Assembly (NCBI RefSeq): GCF_003327285.1
Contig: NZ_KZ848475.1
Span: forward strand, 434,001-498,000
Direction of reading: 5' to 3'
DNA from: Microbacterium sorbitolivorans
GTDB taxonomy: Bacteria; Actinomycetota; Actinomycetes; Actinomycetales; Microbacteriaceae
DNA length: 64,000 nucleotides
How positions within the stretch are numbered: the first letter of the stretch is position 1; every line of letters starts with the position of its first letter. A program made the translations under genes and the position numbers. Shown piece after piece: positions 17,552-25,842 of the stretch. The notes under the pieces were generated by a model. The model ran no database searches. It was not told the origin of the DNA and saw only the letters and a program-made list of their open reading frames with translations.

Positions 17552-18415
17552 TTATTTGACGGATCCGCCCATGGCGCCGGCGGCGATGTACTTCTGCGCG
17601 ATGAGCAGGAGGATGATCGCGGGCAGCGACGACAGGACGGCGGTTGCCATCACGGCGCTCCAGTTCGACACCTGGGTGCCGAGGTACTGGTAGATGCCGA
17701 GGGTGACGGGTCGGATGTCGCTCGTGGTGGTGAGCGTCAGCGCGAAGAGGAAGTCGCTCCACGCGAAGAGGAAGGCGAACAGGCCCGCGGTGATGAGGGC
17801 GTTCTTCGACACGGGCAGGGCGATCGACCAGAAGGTACGGACCTGGCCGGCGCCGTCGACGCGGGCCGCCTCGATGATCGAGGGGTGGATGTTCGCCATG
17901 AACGCCCGCATGACGATGATCGCGAACGGGATCGACTGCGATGCGTCGGCGATGATGAGGCCCACGTGGGTGTTGAGCAGGCCGAGATCGTTGTAGGCGG
18001 CGTAGAGCGCGTTCGCGATCACGATGCCCGGGATCATCTGGCCGATCAGGATGATCAGCAGCGCGATCGAGATCCAGCGATAGCGGAATTGCGCGAGCGC
18101 GTACGCCGCGGGCGCCGCGATCGCGAGGCACACGATGACCGCGCCGATCGAGATGACGAGGCTCGTGACGAGGTTCTTGCCCTGGTCTGCGAACGCCTTC
18201 TCGTATCCGGCCCAGCTGGGGTTCGTCGGGAAGATGCCCGCCGTCAGCGTGTTTCCGGACGGCTGGAGGGAGGCGTTGATCATCCAGTAGACCGGGAACA
18301 GCATGACCACGAGGATCACGATGCCGATCACGGCGTAGGCGATCTGCTTCGGCTTGAGGGCCCGGGCGCGCGATGCCGCGCCGGGGTTCACGGTGACAAG
18401 TGCTGTGGTAGTCAT
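17552..18415 (-). CDS. sugar ABC transporter permease (MalG type)
   Basis: This 287-residue permease has six membrane segments and the EAA motif EAARVDGAGQVRTFWSIALPV. A short cytoplasmic N-tail precedes the first helix (YAVIGIVILVVMLFPVYWMI). AAGGGG precedes ATG 18415. It is the second permease of the ThuA-linked import operon, ten bases after the first. Confidence 0.92.
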   Translation of the reverse strand: MTTTALVTVNPGAASRARALKPKQIAYAVIGIVILVVMLFPVYWMINASLQPSGNTLTAGIFPTNPSWAGYEKAFADQGKNLVTSLVISIGAVIVCLAIAAPAAYALAQFRYRWISIALLIILIGQMIPGIVIANALYAAYNDLGLLNTHVGLIIADASQSIPFAIIVMRAFMANIHPSIIEAARVDGAGQVRTFWSIALPVSKNALITAGLFAFLFAWSDFLFALTLTTTSDIRPVTLGIYQYLGTQVSNWSAVMATAVLSSLPAIILLLIAQKYIAAGAMGGSVK

Positions 18416-18425
18416 GGCCGGCCCC

Positions 18426-19337
18426 TTATTCGTCTACGGCCTTGCGCGTGCCGCGCAGGTAGATGACCGCGAACACGAGCGAGATGAGAATGAGGATGTT
18501 GCTGAAGGCCGCGCCGACGCCGAACTCGAAGTCGATGAACGAGGTCTGGTACGAGCGGATCGCGATCGTCTGCGTCGCGTTCGCGGGCCCGCCGCCCGTG
18601 AGGCCCAGGATCACGTCGAGCACCTTCAGCGTGTAGACGACGCCGAGCACGAGCGTGACGCTGATGACGGCGCGCAGGTTCGGCAGCGTGATGTGCCAGA
18701 AGGCCTTCCAGCCGGTCGCGCCGTCGAGCGACGCGGCCTCGTAGAGCTCCTCCGGGATGTCCTGGAGTCCGCCGTAGAGCAGCGTCACGTTGAACGGGAT
18801 GCCGACCCAGATGTTGACGACGATGACCGCGATGAGGGCAACGTCGGGGCTCGTGAGCCACGGCACCGCGTCGATGCCGAAGACGCCGAGGAAGCGGTTC
18901 AGGATCCCGCTGTCCTGGTCGAGGATCGAGCGCCAGGTCGCGCTCGCGACGATGAGCGGAAGCAGCCACGGCAGCAGGAGCAGCGCGCGCATGACGCTCG
19001 AGAGCGGGAACTTCTTCTGGAAGAACAGCGCGAGCGCGAGGCCGATCACGAACTGGCCGAGGAGGGATCCGGCCGTGAAGAGCGCCGTGTTGAGGAGCGA
19101 CGGCCCGAAGAGGTTGCTCGTGATCGCGGTCACGTAGTTCTCGATGCCGACCCACGGGGCCTCGCCCGTGAAGAAGGTCTTCGTCGTGTAGTCCTGGAAG
19201 CTCATCGTCAGGTTCTTGACGATGGGGTACCCGAAGAACAGCAGCACGTAGATGGCTGCGGGGACGACGAACATGAACTTCACGGCGTCGTCGCGACGGA
19301 TCCGGCGCCGCGCGCGGAGGGGTGTTGCGGTTGTCAT
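18426..19337 (-). CDS. sugar ABC transporter permease (MalF type)
   Basis: This 303-residue permease opens with an Arg-rich N-tail and the helix FMFVVPAAIYVLLFFGYPI. The EAA motif EAASLDGATGWKAFWHITLPN lies near residues 200-220. ATG 19337 has AAAGGAGC directly upstream and is preferred over an in-frame ATG 14 codons earlier. It pairs with the MalG-type permease at 17552 and receives substrate from the lipoprotein at 19392. Confidence 0.92.
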   Translation of the reverse strand: MTTATPLRARRRIRRDDAVKFMFVVPAAIYVLLFFGYPIVKNLTMSFQDYTTKTFFTGEAPWVGIENYVTAITSNLFGPSLLNTALFTAGSLLGQFVIGLALALFFQKKFPLSSVMRALLLLPWLLPLIVASATWRSILDQDSGILNRFLGVFGIDAVPWLTSPDVALIAVIVVNIWVGIPFNVTLLYGGLQDIPEELYEAASLDGATGWKAFWHITLPNLRAVISVTLVLGVVYTLKVLDVILGLTGGGPANATQTIAIRSYQTSFIDFEFGVGAAFSNILILISLVFAVIYLRGTRKAVDE

Positions 19338-19352
19338 GGTGCTCCTTTGCAC

Positions 19353-19380
19353 CGTGGCCCGGCCATGCGGCCGGGCCACG
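19353..19380. terminator. GC hairpin between binding-protein and permease genes
   Basis: Perfect 12 bp arms (CGTGGCCCGGCC) enclose an ATGC loop, located between the binding-protein stop and the permease ribosome site. It is likely an attenuator or mRNA-stabilising hairpin that favours the binding protein. Confidence 0.65.
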
Positions 19381-19391
19381 AGCGGTTGGCG

Positions 19392-20615
19392 TTAGCCCTG
19401 TGCGGCCTTCGCGAAGGCCTCGTCGGCCGGCGTGCCGGTGATGCCGAGCTGGATCGCGTTGTAGATCACGGTCGCGGCGTCGGGCCAGTCGGCGCCGAGC
19501 TTGCCGGTGCGGGCGCGGGCCGTCTTGATCTGCTCACCGAAGGCGGCCATCTCGGGCACCTCGGAGATGTACTGGTCGATGATGTCGGTGCGCGTCGGCA
19601 CGAGGTAGCGCGCCTTCGCGATCGCCATCTCGCTGTCCTCGCTCGACATGCACTCGACGAACTCGGCGGCCTTCGCCTTGGTCGCGTCGTTGCCGGTCTC
19701 GGGCACCGTCCAGATCTCGCCGCCGAGGGGCGCGACCGAGTCTTCGCCCGCCTTGTTGACCGGGATCTCGACCGAGGCCCACTCGAAGTCGGCGTCGGTC
19801 AGCGACGGGATCTGCCAGGGGCCGTTGACCATCATCGCGGCCTTGCCGGCCATGAACTGATCCTTCACGTCGCCCTGCGTCCAGTTCACGGCGCCCTGCG
19901 ACACGGATCCGTCGTTAATGAGGTCGACCCACAGCTGCAGCGCCTCGGCGTTCTCGGGGCTGTCGAGCTCGGTCTCGTCGCCGCCGTTCGACCACATAAA
20001 CGGCAGGAACTGCCACGTGCCCTCGTAGTTCGCGATCGCCGAGAAGGCGAGGCCGTAGCGGTCGCCCTCGGTCAGGGCCGCGGCGGCCTCCTTCAGCTCG
20101 TCCCACGTGGTGGGCGGCTCGATGCCCTTCTCGGCCAGCAGGTCGGCGTTGTAGAACAGGCCGAGCGTGTTGACGGCGGGGCCGAGGCCGTAGACCTCCC
20201 CCTCGTAGGTCGCGGCGTCGATGATCGCCTGCGTGAACGGCGACGTGTCAACGTCGAACTCGCTGAGCGGGGCGAGGCCGCCGGTCGCCGCGATCTCCTG
20301 CACGTCGGGGTTGTCGAGCATCAGCACGTCGGGCATCGTTTTCGACTGCGCGCGCTGTAGCACGGTCTGGATGAGGTCAGCACCCGGCACCGTCTCGCGG
20401 TCGATCGTGACCCCGACCTGCTCGGCGCAGGAGTCGAGGGCCGTCTGCATGAGCGTCTTGTCGGGCTCGTTGTTGTAGTAGTCGAGCACCGTGAGGGTGC
20501 TGGCGTCGCCGTCGCTGCCGCCGTCGCCGTTTCCGCCGCCGCCCGAGCAACCGCTCAGGGCGAGGGCGCCGACCGCGAAGGTCGCGGCCGTGATGAGGAT
20601 ACGGTTCTTGTGCAT
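19392..20615 (-). CDS. sugar-binding lipoprotein of the ThuA-linked ABC importer
   Basis: This 407-residue lipoprotein has a signal peptide with lipobox ALSGC (Cys about residue 22), then a Gly/Asp-rich linker and a type-1 extracellular solute-binding domain. The domain contains PDVLMLDNPDVQEIAATGGLA and AAMMVNGPWQIPSL, the latter a standard motif. ATG 20615 follows AAAGGAG. It is the first gene of an operon continuing with two permeases, ThuA and Gfo/Idh. A palindromic operator lies upstream, shared with the divergent LacI gene. The sugar is probably a disaccharide or glucoside. Confidence 0.92.
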   Translation of the reverse strand: MHKNRILITAATFAVGALALSGCSGGGGNGDGGSDGDASTLTVLDYYNNEPDKTLMQTALDSCAEQVGVTIDRETVPGADLIQTVLQRAQSKTMPDVLMLDNPDVQEIAATGGLAPLSEFDVDTSPFTQAIIDAATYEGEVYGLGPAVNTLGLFYNADLLAEKGIEPPTTWDELKEAAAALTEGDRYGLAFSAIANYEGTWQFLPFMWSNGGDETELDSPENAEALQLWVDLINDGSVSQGAVNWTQGDVKDQFMAGKAAMMVNGPWQIPSLTDADFEWASVEIPVNKAGEDSVAPLGGEIWTVPETGNDATKAKAAEFVECMSSEDSEMAIAKARYLVPTRTDIIDQYISEVPEMAAFGEQIKTARARTGKLGADWPDAATVIYNAIQLGITGTPADEAFAKAAQG

Positions 20616-20662
20616 GATGTACTCCTTTGTCTTCATGCTGTGTGGAGTGTTGCGCGAGATGG

Positions 20663-20699
20663 TTAAGCGCTTAAACTCGGGTACACCATGACACATAAT
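20663..20699 (+). promoter_or_regulatory. LacI operator TTAAGCGCTTAA overlapping a promoter
   Basis: TTAAGCGCTTAA (20663-20674) is a perfect 12 bp palindrome. On the plus strand TTAAAC (20671-20676), 17 bp and CATAAT (20694-20699) form a plausible promoter for the LacI gene, so repression would be autoregulatory. The same site lies 48 bp before the divergent binding-protein gene. Confidence 0.65.
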
Positions 20700-20747
20700 G
20701 GGAGTGCGTGTCAACAGACCTGACGCGAAATACGGGGGAGGTGCCGC

Positions 20748-21755
20748 ATGGCGACGATGCGGGATGTGGCCGAGCACGCGGGGGTCTCGATCGCGACCGT
20801 CTCGTTCGTGGTCAACGGCACGAAACACGTCACGGACGGCACGCGGGAGCGCGTCGAGACGGCGATGCGCGATCTCGGTTTCCGCCGGAATCCGGTCGGC
20901 GCCGCCCTCGCCAAGGGGCGCACGAGCATCATCGCCCTGCTCTTCCCGACCCTCGAGCGCACCCTGTCGCACACCGCCGTCGAGTTCTTCACGAGCGCCG
21001 CGCGCCGCGCGCGCGAGCGCGGCTACGACCTCATCCTGTGGCCCATCGGAAGCGACGTCGAGCACATCGACGTGCTCGCCCGCGGCGGCCTCGTCGACGG
21101 CGTGATTCTCATGGAGGTGAAGCTCGCGGATCCGCGCGTTTCGGCGCTCGCGACGAACAACGTGCCGTTCGCGATGATCGGCCGCACGGCGGATCCGTCG
21201 GGGCTTCCCTACGTCGACATCGACATGGCGACGTCGGCGCGCGAGGCGTACGAGCACCTCGCCGCGCTCGGGCACCGCAACATCGCCTACATCTACAGCG
21301 AGGGCGTCAAGTACGACCACGGGGCCGACGCCCGTGCCCGAAGCGCGTACCGCGAGGTCGCGGCGGCGCACGGCGACCCCGCGACGCTGATCCCCTGCCT
21401 CGAGCACCCGACGGCGGGGCGCGAGCTCGGGGCGCGCTTCGCCGCCGATCACCCCGACGCGACCGCCGTGATCCTGCTCAACGAGCACGCCGCGCCGGGG
21501 TTCCTGACGGGGCTCGCGCACGCCGGGGTGCGGGTGCCGGAGGACCTCAGCGTGCTCTCGCTCGGATCGAGCGATTACATGGCCGCAATGACGGATCCAC
21601 CCATGAGCTACATGCGCACCCCCGGCCCCGAGCTGGGGCGGCTGGGCGCCGACGCGATTCTGCAGCGGCTGACCGAGCCCGAGGATCCGCCGCTGCAGGA
21701 GCTCCTGCCGTGCGAGTACGTGCCCGGGGCGACGATGGCGGCCCCGCGGGCCTAA
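20748..21755 (+). CDS. LacI-family regulator of the ThuA-linked sugar operon
   Basis: The protein has 335 residues with the N-terminal DNA-binding domain TMRDVAEHAGVSIATVSFVVNGT and the hinge region RNPVGAALAKGRTSIIALLF. The effector domain ends LSVLSLGSSDYMAAMTDPPM. GGGGAGG precedes ATG 20748. It is divergent from the operon starting at 20615 across the TTAAGCGCTTAA operator. Val-Val at the end of the recognition helix (SFVVNG) differs from the SRALSG/SNALNR type of the other LacI proteins here, in line with a different operator. Confidence 0.9.
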   Translation: MATMRDVAEHAGVSIATVSFVVNGTKHVTDGTRERVETAMRDLGFRRNPVGAALAKGRTSIIALLFPTLERTLSHTAVEFFTSAARRARERGYDLILWPIGSDVEHIDVLARGGLVDGVILMEVKLADPRVSALATNNVPFAMIGRTADPSGLPYVDIDMATSAREAYEHLAALGHRNIAYIYSEGVKYDHGADARARSAYREVAAAHGDPATLIPCLEHPTAGRELGARFAADHPDATAVILLNEHAAPGFLTGLAHAGVRVPEDLSVLSLGSSDYMAAMTDPPMSYMRTPGPELGRLGADAILQRLTEPEDPPLQELLPCEYVPGATMAAPRA

Positions 21756-21760
21756 CAACT

Positions 21761-21817
21761 CTGCAATTCTCCGCGCGCTCATCTGCGAATCGCAGATGAG
21801 CGCGCGGAGAATTGCAG
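21761..21817. repeat. intergenic palindrome, family A copy 3
   Basis: Two perfect 28 bp arms flank one central A. The outer 17 bp are CTGCAATTCTCCGCGCG. It lies between two co-directional LacI genes. A tail (GGGGGAAGATTGAGGAATTG) follows it and resembles tails after the copies at 25695, 34025 and 35456. Confidence 0.85.
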
Positions 21818-21867
21818 GTGTGGGGGAAGATTGAGGAATTGTGGCGGGGCCTGAGGAGAAGAACAGC

Positions 21868-22884
21868 GTGAAGCGCGTGGGGATCCGCGATGTTGCCGCG
21901 GCGGCGGGAGTATCGATCAGCACGGTGTCGAATGCGCTCAACCGCCCCGACATGGTCAGCGACGAGCTCGCGAATCGCGTGCGCCAGGCCGCGGACGAGC
22001 TCGGCTACGTGCCTCTCCGCGCCGCGCAACAGCTGCGCCAGGGCCGCAGCGGCCTCATCGGCATGACGGTCATCAACATCGCGAACCCGTTCTTCGCGGA
22101 TCTCGTCGCCGGCGCCGAGTCGGCCGTCGCGCGCGGCGGGCGGCGCGTGCTCGTCGGCAACACCAACGACGAGCTCGTGAAGGAGCGCGACCACCTCGAG
22201 CTCTTCGAGTCGGTGCACGTCGACGGCATGCTCGTGAGCCCGTTCGGCGGCCCCGAGGCGTGGATCCAGCGCCTGCGCGACAGCAAGATCCCGACGGTGT
22301 TCGTGGACGCGATCGACGACGCGGGCGAGTTCTCGTCGGTGTCGTTCAACGACGTCGCGGGCGGCCGGCTCGCGGCCGAGCACCTGCTCTCGCTCGGCCG
22401 CACGCGCCTCGCGTTCGTGGGCGCGCGCGCCGAGGTGCGGCAGATCCGCGACCGCCTGCTCGGAACCGAGGAGGCGGTCGACGCGCACGGCGGTGCGAGC
22501 CTCGAGCGCATCTGGACCGACCGCGTGAACTCCGACATCGGCCGCGCCTTCGGCCAACAGCTCGCCGACCGCGCGCCGCAGAACCGCCCGAACGGGCTCG
22601 TCGTCCCGAACGACCACCTCGCGATCGGCATCGTGTCGTCGCTCGTTTCGCGCGGGATCCGGGTGCCGGAGGACATCGCCATCGTCGGCTACGACGACAT
22701 CGAGTTCGCGGCGATCGCGGCCGTGCCGCTGACGTCGGTGCGCCAGCCGGCGCGCGAGATGGGCCACCGCGCCGCCGAGCTGCTGCTCGCGCGCATCGCG
22801 GGAGACGCGACCGAGGTCGAAAACATCGTCTACGAGCCGACGCTCTCGGTGCGCGAGTCAACGATCGGCCGCTCCCCCGCCTAA
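21868..22884 (+). CDS. LacI-family regulator
   Basis: The protein has 338 residues. Its DNA-binding domain reads VGIRDVAAAAGVSISTVSNALNR, then the hinge VPLRAAQQLRQGRSGLIGMTV, and the effector domain ends IAIVGYDDIEFAAIAAVPLTSVRQP. GTG 21868 is chosen because GAGGAG lies nine bases before it. The GTG at 21841 is in frame but falls at the end of the repeated tail that follows these palindromes. The gene stands alone between palindromes, next to the ThuA-linked operon and the GH51 gene. Its target is unknown. Confidence 0.88.
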   Translation: MKRVGIRDVAAAAGVSISTVSNALNRPDMVSDELANRVRQAADELGYVPLRAAQQLRQGRSGLIGMTVINIANPFFADLVAGAESAVARGGRRVLVGNTNDELVKERDHLELFESVHVDGMLVSPFGGPEAWIQRLRDSKIPTVFVDAIDDAGEFSSVSFNDVAGGRLAAEHLLSLGRTRLAFVGARAEVRQIRDRLLGTEEAVDAHGGASLERIWTDRVNSDIGRAFGQQLADRAPQNRPNGLVVPNDHLAIGIVSSLVSRGIRVPEDIAIVGYDDIEFAAIAAVPLTSVRQPAREMGHRAAELLLARIAGDATEVENIVYEPTLSVRESTIGRSPA

Positions 22885-22941
22885 GGGTCGCCACAAATCG
22901 TCGCCTCGCACCACCGTGGGGCGACGATTTGTGGCGACCCT
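22884..22941. repeat. intergenic palindrome, family C
   Basis: The 21 bp arms begin AGGGTCGCCACAAATCGTCG. It directly follows the LacI stop. It is tandem with the related copy at 22955. Confidence 0.8.
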
Positions 22942-22954
22942 ACCCAGAGGGTGT

Positions 22955-23009
22955 GGGTCGCCATAAATCGTCGCCTCGGCGGTGCGTGAGGCGACGATTT
23001 GTGGCGACC
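22955..23009. repeat. intergenic palindrome, family C, second tandem copy
   Basis: The ~22 bp arms begin GGTCGCCATAAATCGTCGCC with one mismatch, around a 10-base loop. The stem is nearly identical to the copy at 22884 while the loop differs. It ends six bases before the GH51 stop codon. Confidence 0.8.
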
Positions 23010-23014
23010 GTGGG

Positions 23015-24547
23015 TTACGCGGTGACCTCGACCGAGACCGTGACGTACGAGTGGGCCGGCAGGTCGACCTCGAGGCCGCGCGCGTGGGCGCGGACACCCT
23101 CGTGGGCGACGGGCGCGACGGCGTCCGGGTTCTCGGGGGTGTTGTGCGCGGCGGTGTCGGCGGCGGTGAGGATCCGGGCGGTCACGGATCCGAGCTCGGC
23201 GCCGCGCAGGTCGAGCGTGACCGTGCGGTCTTCGCTCGCCTCGAGGTTCGACAGCGAGATGAGCGCGCGGCCGTCCTTGATCGAGGCCGAGGCCGAGATC
23301 ATCGGCAGGCTGCGGCCGTCGATCTCGCGGGTCTCGGCGCCGACGACGTGCGCCTCGAGCGAGTCGGCGTCGTGGTGGCCCGTGTTCATCTCGAACACGT
23401 GATACGTCGGCGTCTTCACGAGCGCGCCGGATTCCGGATCCGTCAGCAGCATCGCCTGCAACACGTTGACCGTCTGCGCGATGTTCGCCATGACGAGGCG
23501 GTCGCTGTGGCGGTGGAACGCGTCGAAGTGCACCGAGGCGACGAGGGCGTCGCGCAGCGAGTTCTGCTGGTACAGGAAGCCGGGGTTCGTGCCCTCCTCG
23601 ACGTTCCACCACGTGCCCCACTCGTCGAGCACGAGGCCGACGCGCTTGTCGGGGTCGTAGCCGTCCATGACCGTGCTGTGGCGGGTGAGGAGCTCCTCGA
23701 TGCGGAACGCGCGCGACAGCGCGACGTACCACTCATCCTCCGTGAACTCCGTCGCGGATCCCTTATCGGCCCACGGGCCCGTCATCGTGTAATAGTGCAG
23801 CGACAGCGCCTGGTAGGGCGACGAGCTCTCGCCCGGGCAGCCGCCGAGGCAGCCGAGGCCGCGCATGAGCGCGGCGGTCCACTTGTAGTCGTCGACGTTG
23901 GCGCCGGCGGCGATGCGGTAGACCTTGTTGTCGCCGTGGTCGCGCACGTAGGTGGCATACTGGCGCGCGAGGTCGGTGTAGGCGTCGGCGCGCATGTTGC
24001 CGCCGCAGCCCCACGCCTCGTTGCCGATGCCGAAGAACGGGACCTTCCACGGCTCGTCGCGGCCGTTCTCGCGGCGCAGCGCCGCCATGGGCGAGTCGTC
24101 GGCGCGCGTGAGGTACTCGATCCACTCGCTCATCTCGCGGACGGTGCCGGAGCCGACGTTGCCGTTGACGTACGCGTCGGCGCCAAGCATCTCGCAGAGC
24201 TGCATGAACTCGTGCGTGCCGAACGAGTTGTCCTCGACGACGTCGCCCCAGTGCGAGTTGACCATGCGCGGGCGCTCTTCGCGCGGGCCGATGCCGTCCT
24301 TCCAGTGGTAGTCGTCGGCGAAGCAGCCGCCCGGCCAGCGCAGGTTCGGGACCTGCAGCGCGCGCAGCGCCTCGACGACGTCGAGGCGGATCCCGCCCTC
24401 GTTCGGGATGTCGGAGTCTTCGCCGACGAAGAAGCCGCCGTAGATGCAGCGGCCGAGGTGCTCGGCGAAGTGACCGTACAGGTGACGGCTGATGCGGGAT
24501 CCCGGAAGGTCGAGATTGACGACGACGCGGGCGGATTCGTGGGACAT
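23015..24547 (-). CDS. abfA: alpha-L-arabinofuranosidase, GH51
   Basis: This 510-residue cytoplasmic retaining arabinofuranosidase removes L-arabinose from arabinan or arabinoxylan oligosaccharides. The N-terminal [20 protein letters not shown] and [17 protein letters not shown] motifs are characteristic. The acid/base Glu177 is in [11 protein letters not shown] and the nucleophile Glu309 in [12 protein letters not shown]-terminal beta domain follows. It has no signal peptide. It is divergent from a LacI regulator, with TGTATCGTTACA between them. Confidence 0.95.
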   Translation of the reverse strand: MSHESARVVVNLDLPGSRISRHLYGHFAEHLGRCIYGGFFVGEDSDIPNEGGIRLDVVEALRALQVPNLRWPGGCFADDYHWKDGIGPREERPRMVNSHWGDVVEDNSFGTHEFMQLCEMLGADAYVNGNVGSGTVREMSEWIEYLTRADDSPMAALRRENGRDEPWKVPFFGIGNEAWGCGGNMRADAYTDLARQYATYVRDHGDNKVYRIAAGANVDDYKWTAALMRGLGCLGGCPGESSSPYQALSLHYYTMTGPWADKGSATEFTEDEWYVALSRAFRIEELLTRHSTVMDGYDPDKRVGLVLDEWGTWWNVEEGTNPGFLYQQNSLRDALVASVHFDAFHRHSDRLVMANIAQTVNVLQAMLLTDPESGALVKTPTYHVFEMNTGHHDADSLEAHVVGAETREIDGRSLPMISASASIKDGRALISLSNLEASEDRTVTLDLRGAELGSVTARILTAADTAAHNTPENPDAVAPVAHEGVRAHARGLEVDLPAHSYVTVSVEVTA

Positions 24548-24573
24548 GCTTCCTCGCAGGTGACGAAATTATT

Positions 24574-24585
24574 TGTATCGTTACA
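24574..24585. promoter_or_regulatory. operator TGTATCGTTACA (pectin/arabinan regulon)
   Basis: This palindromic LacI-type site lies 27 bp upstream of abfA. The same TGTAnCGnTACA pattern occurs at 31765 (perfect) and 39516. The divergent LacI gene at 24665 is the likely binding protein. Confidence 0.65.
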
Positions 24586-24664
24586 TAGACTGGAGTGGTT
24601 CGCGCTTCCTGTCAAGCCCGCAAAGGTGCGGGATGACAGAATCTATCCCCGGGGGTACAGCACT

Positions 24665-25642
24665 ATGGTGACGATGCAAGACGTGGCACAGGCGGCCGGA
24701 GTCTCGCCGATGACGGTGTCGAACGTCGTAAACGCCCGCCCGCACGTCAAGCCCGAAACCCGCGAGCGCGTTCTCGCGGCGATTCAGGATCTCGGCTATC
24801 GCGTCAACGCCGCGGGCCGGAACCTGCGCACCGGGCGCACCGGCACGATCGGCTTCGCGGTGCCCGAGATCGACAACCAGTACTTCGCGCACCTCATCGC
24901 GCGGGTCGTCGACGAGGCCGCGGAGCGCGGGCTGCGCGTCGCGATCGAACAGACCGGCGCCACCCGCGAGACCGAGATCGAGGTCGTTTCGACGTCGCGC
25001 AACCGCCTCTACGACGGGCTGCTGCTCTCGACCGCCGGCCTCACCGACGCCGACACCGACCTGCTGCAGGTCGACTACCCCATCGTGCTGCTCGGCGAGA
25101 GCCTCTTCGACGCCCCGCTCGACCACATCATCATGCCGAACCACGAGGGCGCCCGCGAGGCGACCGAGCACCTGATCGCGCGGGGCCGCCGCAAGATCGC
25201 GTACCTCAAGCGCCCCGACACCGACATGGATCCGCGCCGCGCCGGATACCTCGAGGCCGTCACCGCCGCGGGGCTCGAGCCGATCCTCATCGAGATCGAG
25301 GCGCTCGATATCGGATCCAGCGCGCGCGCCGTCGGCGCCGCCCTCGCGCAGGGGCTCGAGTTCGACGCCATCGCGGCGTTTACCGACAACCTCGCGGTGG
25401 GCGCGATCCGCGGCGCGGCCGACGCCGGGCTGCGCGTGCCCGACGACCTGCTCGTGACGGGCTTCGACAACGTTCCGCTCGCGGCACTCACGGTGCCGTC
25501 GCTCACGACGATCGCGCCCGACCACGCGGTGACCGCCCACACCGCGCTCGAGTTCCTCCTCGAGCGCATGGCCGGATCCACCGTGCCGCCGCGCACCTTC
25601 ACCATCCCGCACACGCTCATCGAGCGCGAGTCCTCGCGGTAG
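24665..25642 (+). CDS. LacI-family regulator, probable pectin/arabinan regulon repressor
   Basis: The protein has 325 residues. Its DNA-binding domain reads VTMQDVAQAAGVSPMTVSNVVNARPHV and the hinge AAGRNLRTGRTGTIGFAVP. The effector domain includes AIAAFTDNLAVGAIRGAADAGL and LLVTGFDNVPLAALTVPSLTT. ATG 24665 or ATG 24674 could start it; both keep the full domain. It is divergent from abfA and close to the CE12-PL11, GH127 and importer genes that share its proposed operator. Which ligand releases it (arabinose, rhamnose or an oligogalacturonide) cannot be read from sequence. Confidence 0.88.
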   Translation: MVTMQDVAQAAGVSPMTVSNVVNARPHVKPETRERVLAAIQDLGYRVNAAGRNLRTGRTGTIGFAVPEIDNQYFAHLIARVVDEAAERGLRVAIEQTGATRETEIEVVSTSRNRLYDGLLLSTAGLTDADTDLLQVDYPIVLLGESLFDAPLDHIIMPNHEGAREATEHLIARGRRKIAYLKRPDTDMDPRRAGYLEAVTAAGLEPILIEIEALDIGSSARAVGAALAQGLEFDAIAAFTDNLAVGAIRGAADAGLRVPDDLLVTGFDNVPLAALTVPSLTTIAPDHAVTAHTALEFLLERMAGSTVPPRTFTIPHTLIERESSR

Positions 25643-25650
25643 GCCGCGCG

Positions 25651-25682
25651 GCGCCGGCCAGGGCCCATGCCCGGGCCGGCGC
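25651..25682 (+). terminator. GC-rich hairpin after the LacI gene
   Basis: The arms GCGCCGGCC-A-GGGC pair with GCCC-G-GGCCGGCGC around a CCAT loop. It starts nine bases after the stop codon. No U-tract is present, as is common in high-GC actinobacteria. Confidence 0.6.
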
Positions 25683-25694
25683 CGGCGCCCTAAA

Positions 25695-25753
25695 TCATCA
25701 ACTCTCCGACAAGTCTGCCGCTACCGTGGGCAGATTTGTCGGAGAGTTGATGA
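25695..25753. repeat. intergenic palindrome, family B copy 1
   Basis: The 25 bp arms (starting TCATCAACTCTCCGACAA) match with one mismatch around a nine-base loop. It lies between convergent LacI and CE12-PL11 genes and is followed by the tail GTGAGGAATTG. It has the same geometry as the copy at 34025. Confidence 0.85.
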
Positions 25754-25808
25754 GCTGTGGGAAAAGTGAGGAATTGCGGCGACCCCGGAATAGCGCGACC
25801 CCGCGCCG

Positions 25809-25834
25809 CGCGGCGGCCCCGGAGGGCCGCCGCG
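25809..25834 (-). terminator. hairpin terminator of the CE12-PL11 gene
   Basis: Perfect 11 bp arms (CGCGGCGGCCC) enclose a CGGA loop, eight bases beyond the stop codon of the large secreted enzyme gene. Confidence 0.65.
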
Positions 25835-25842
25835 GCCGGGCG

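Noticed and set aside
21841..21867. Upstream GTG start for the LacI gene
   Set aside because: The GTG falls at the end of the repeated palindrome tail, and a better ribosome site serves GTG 21868.
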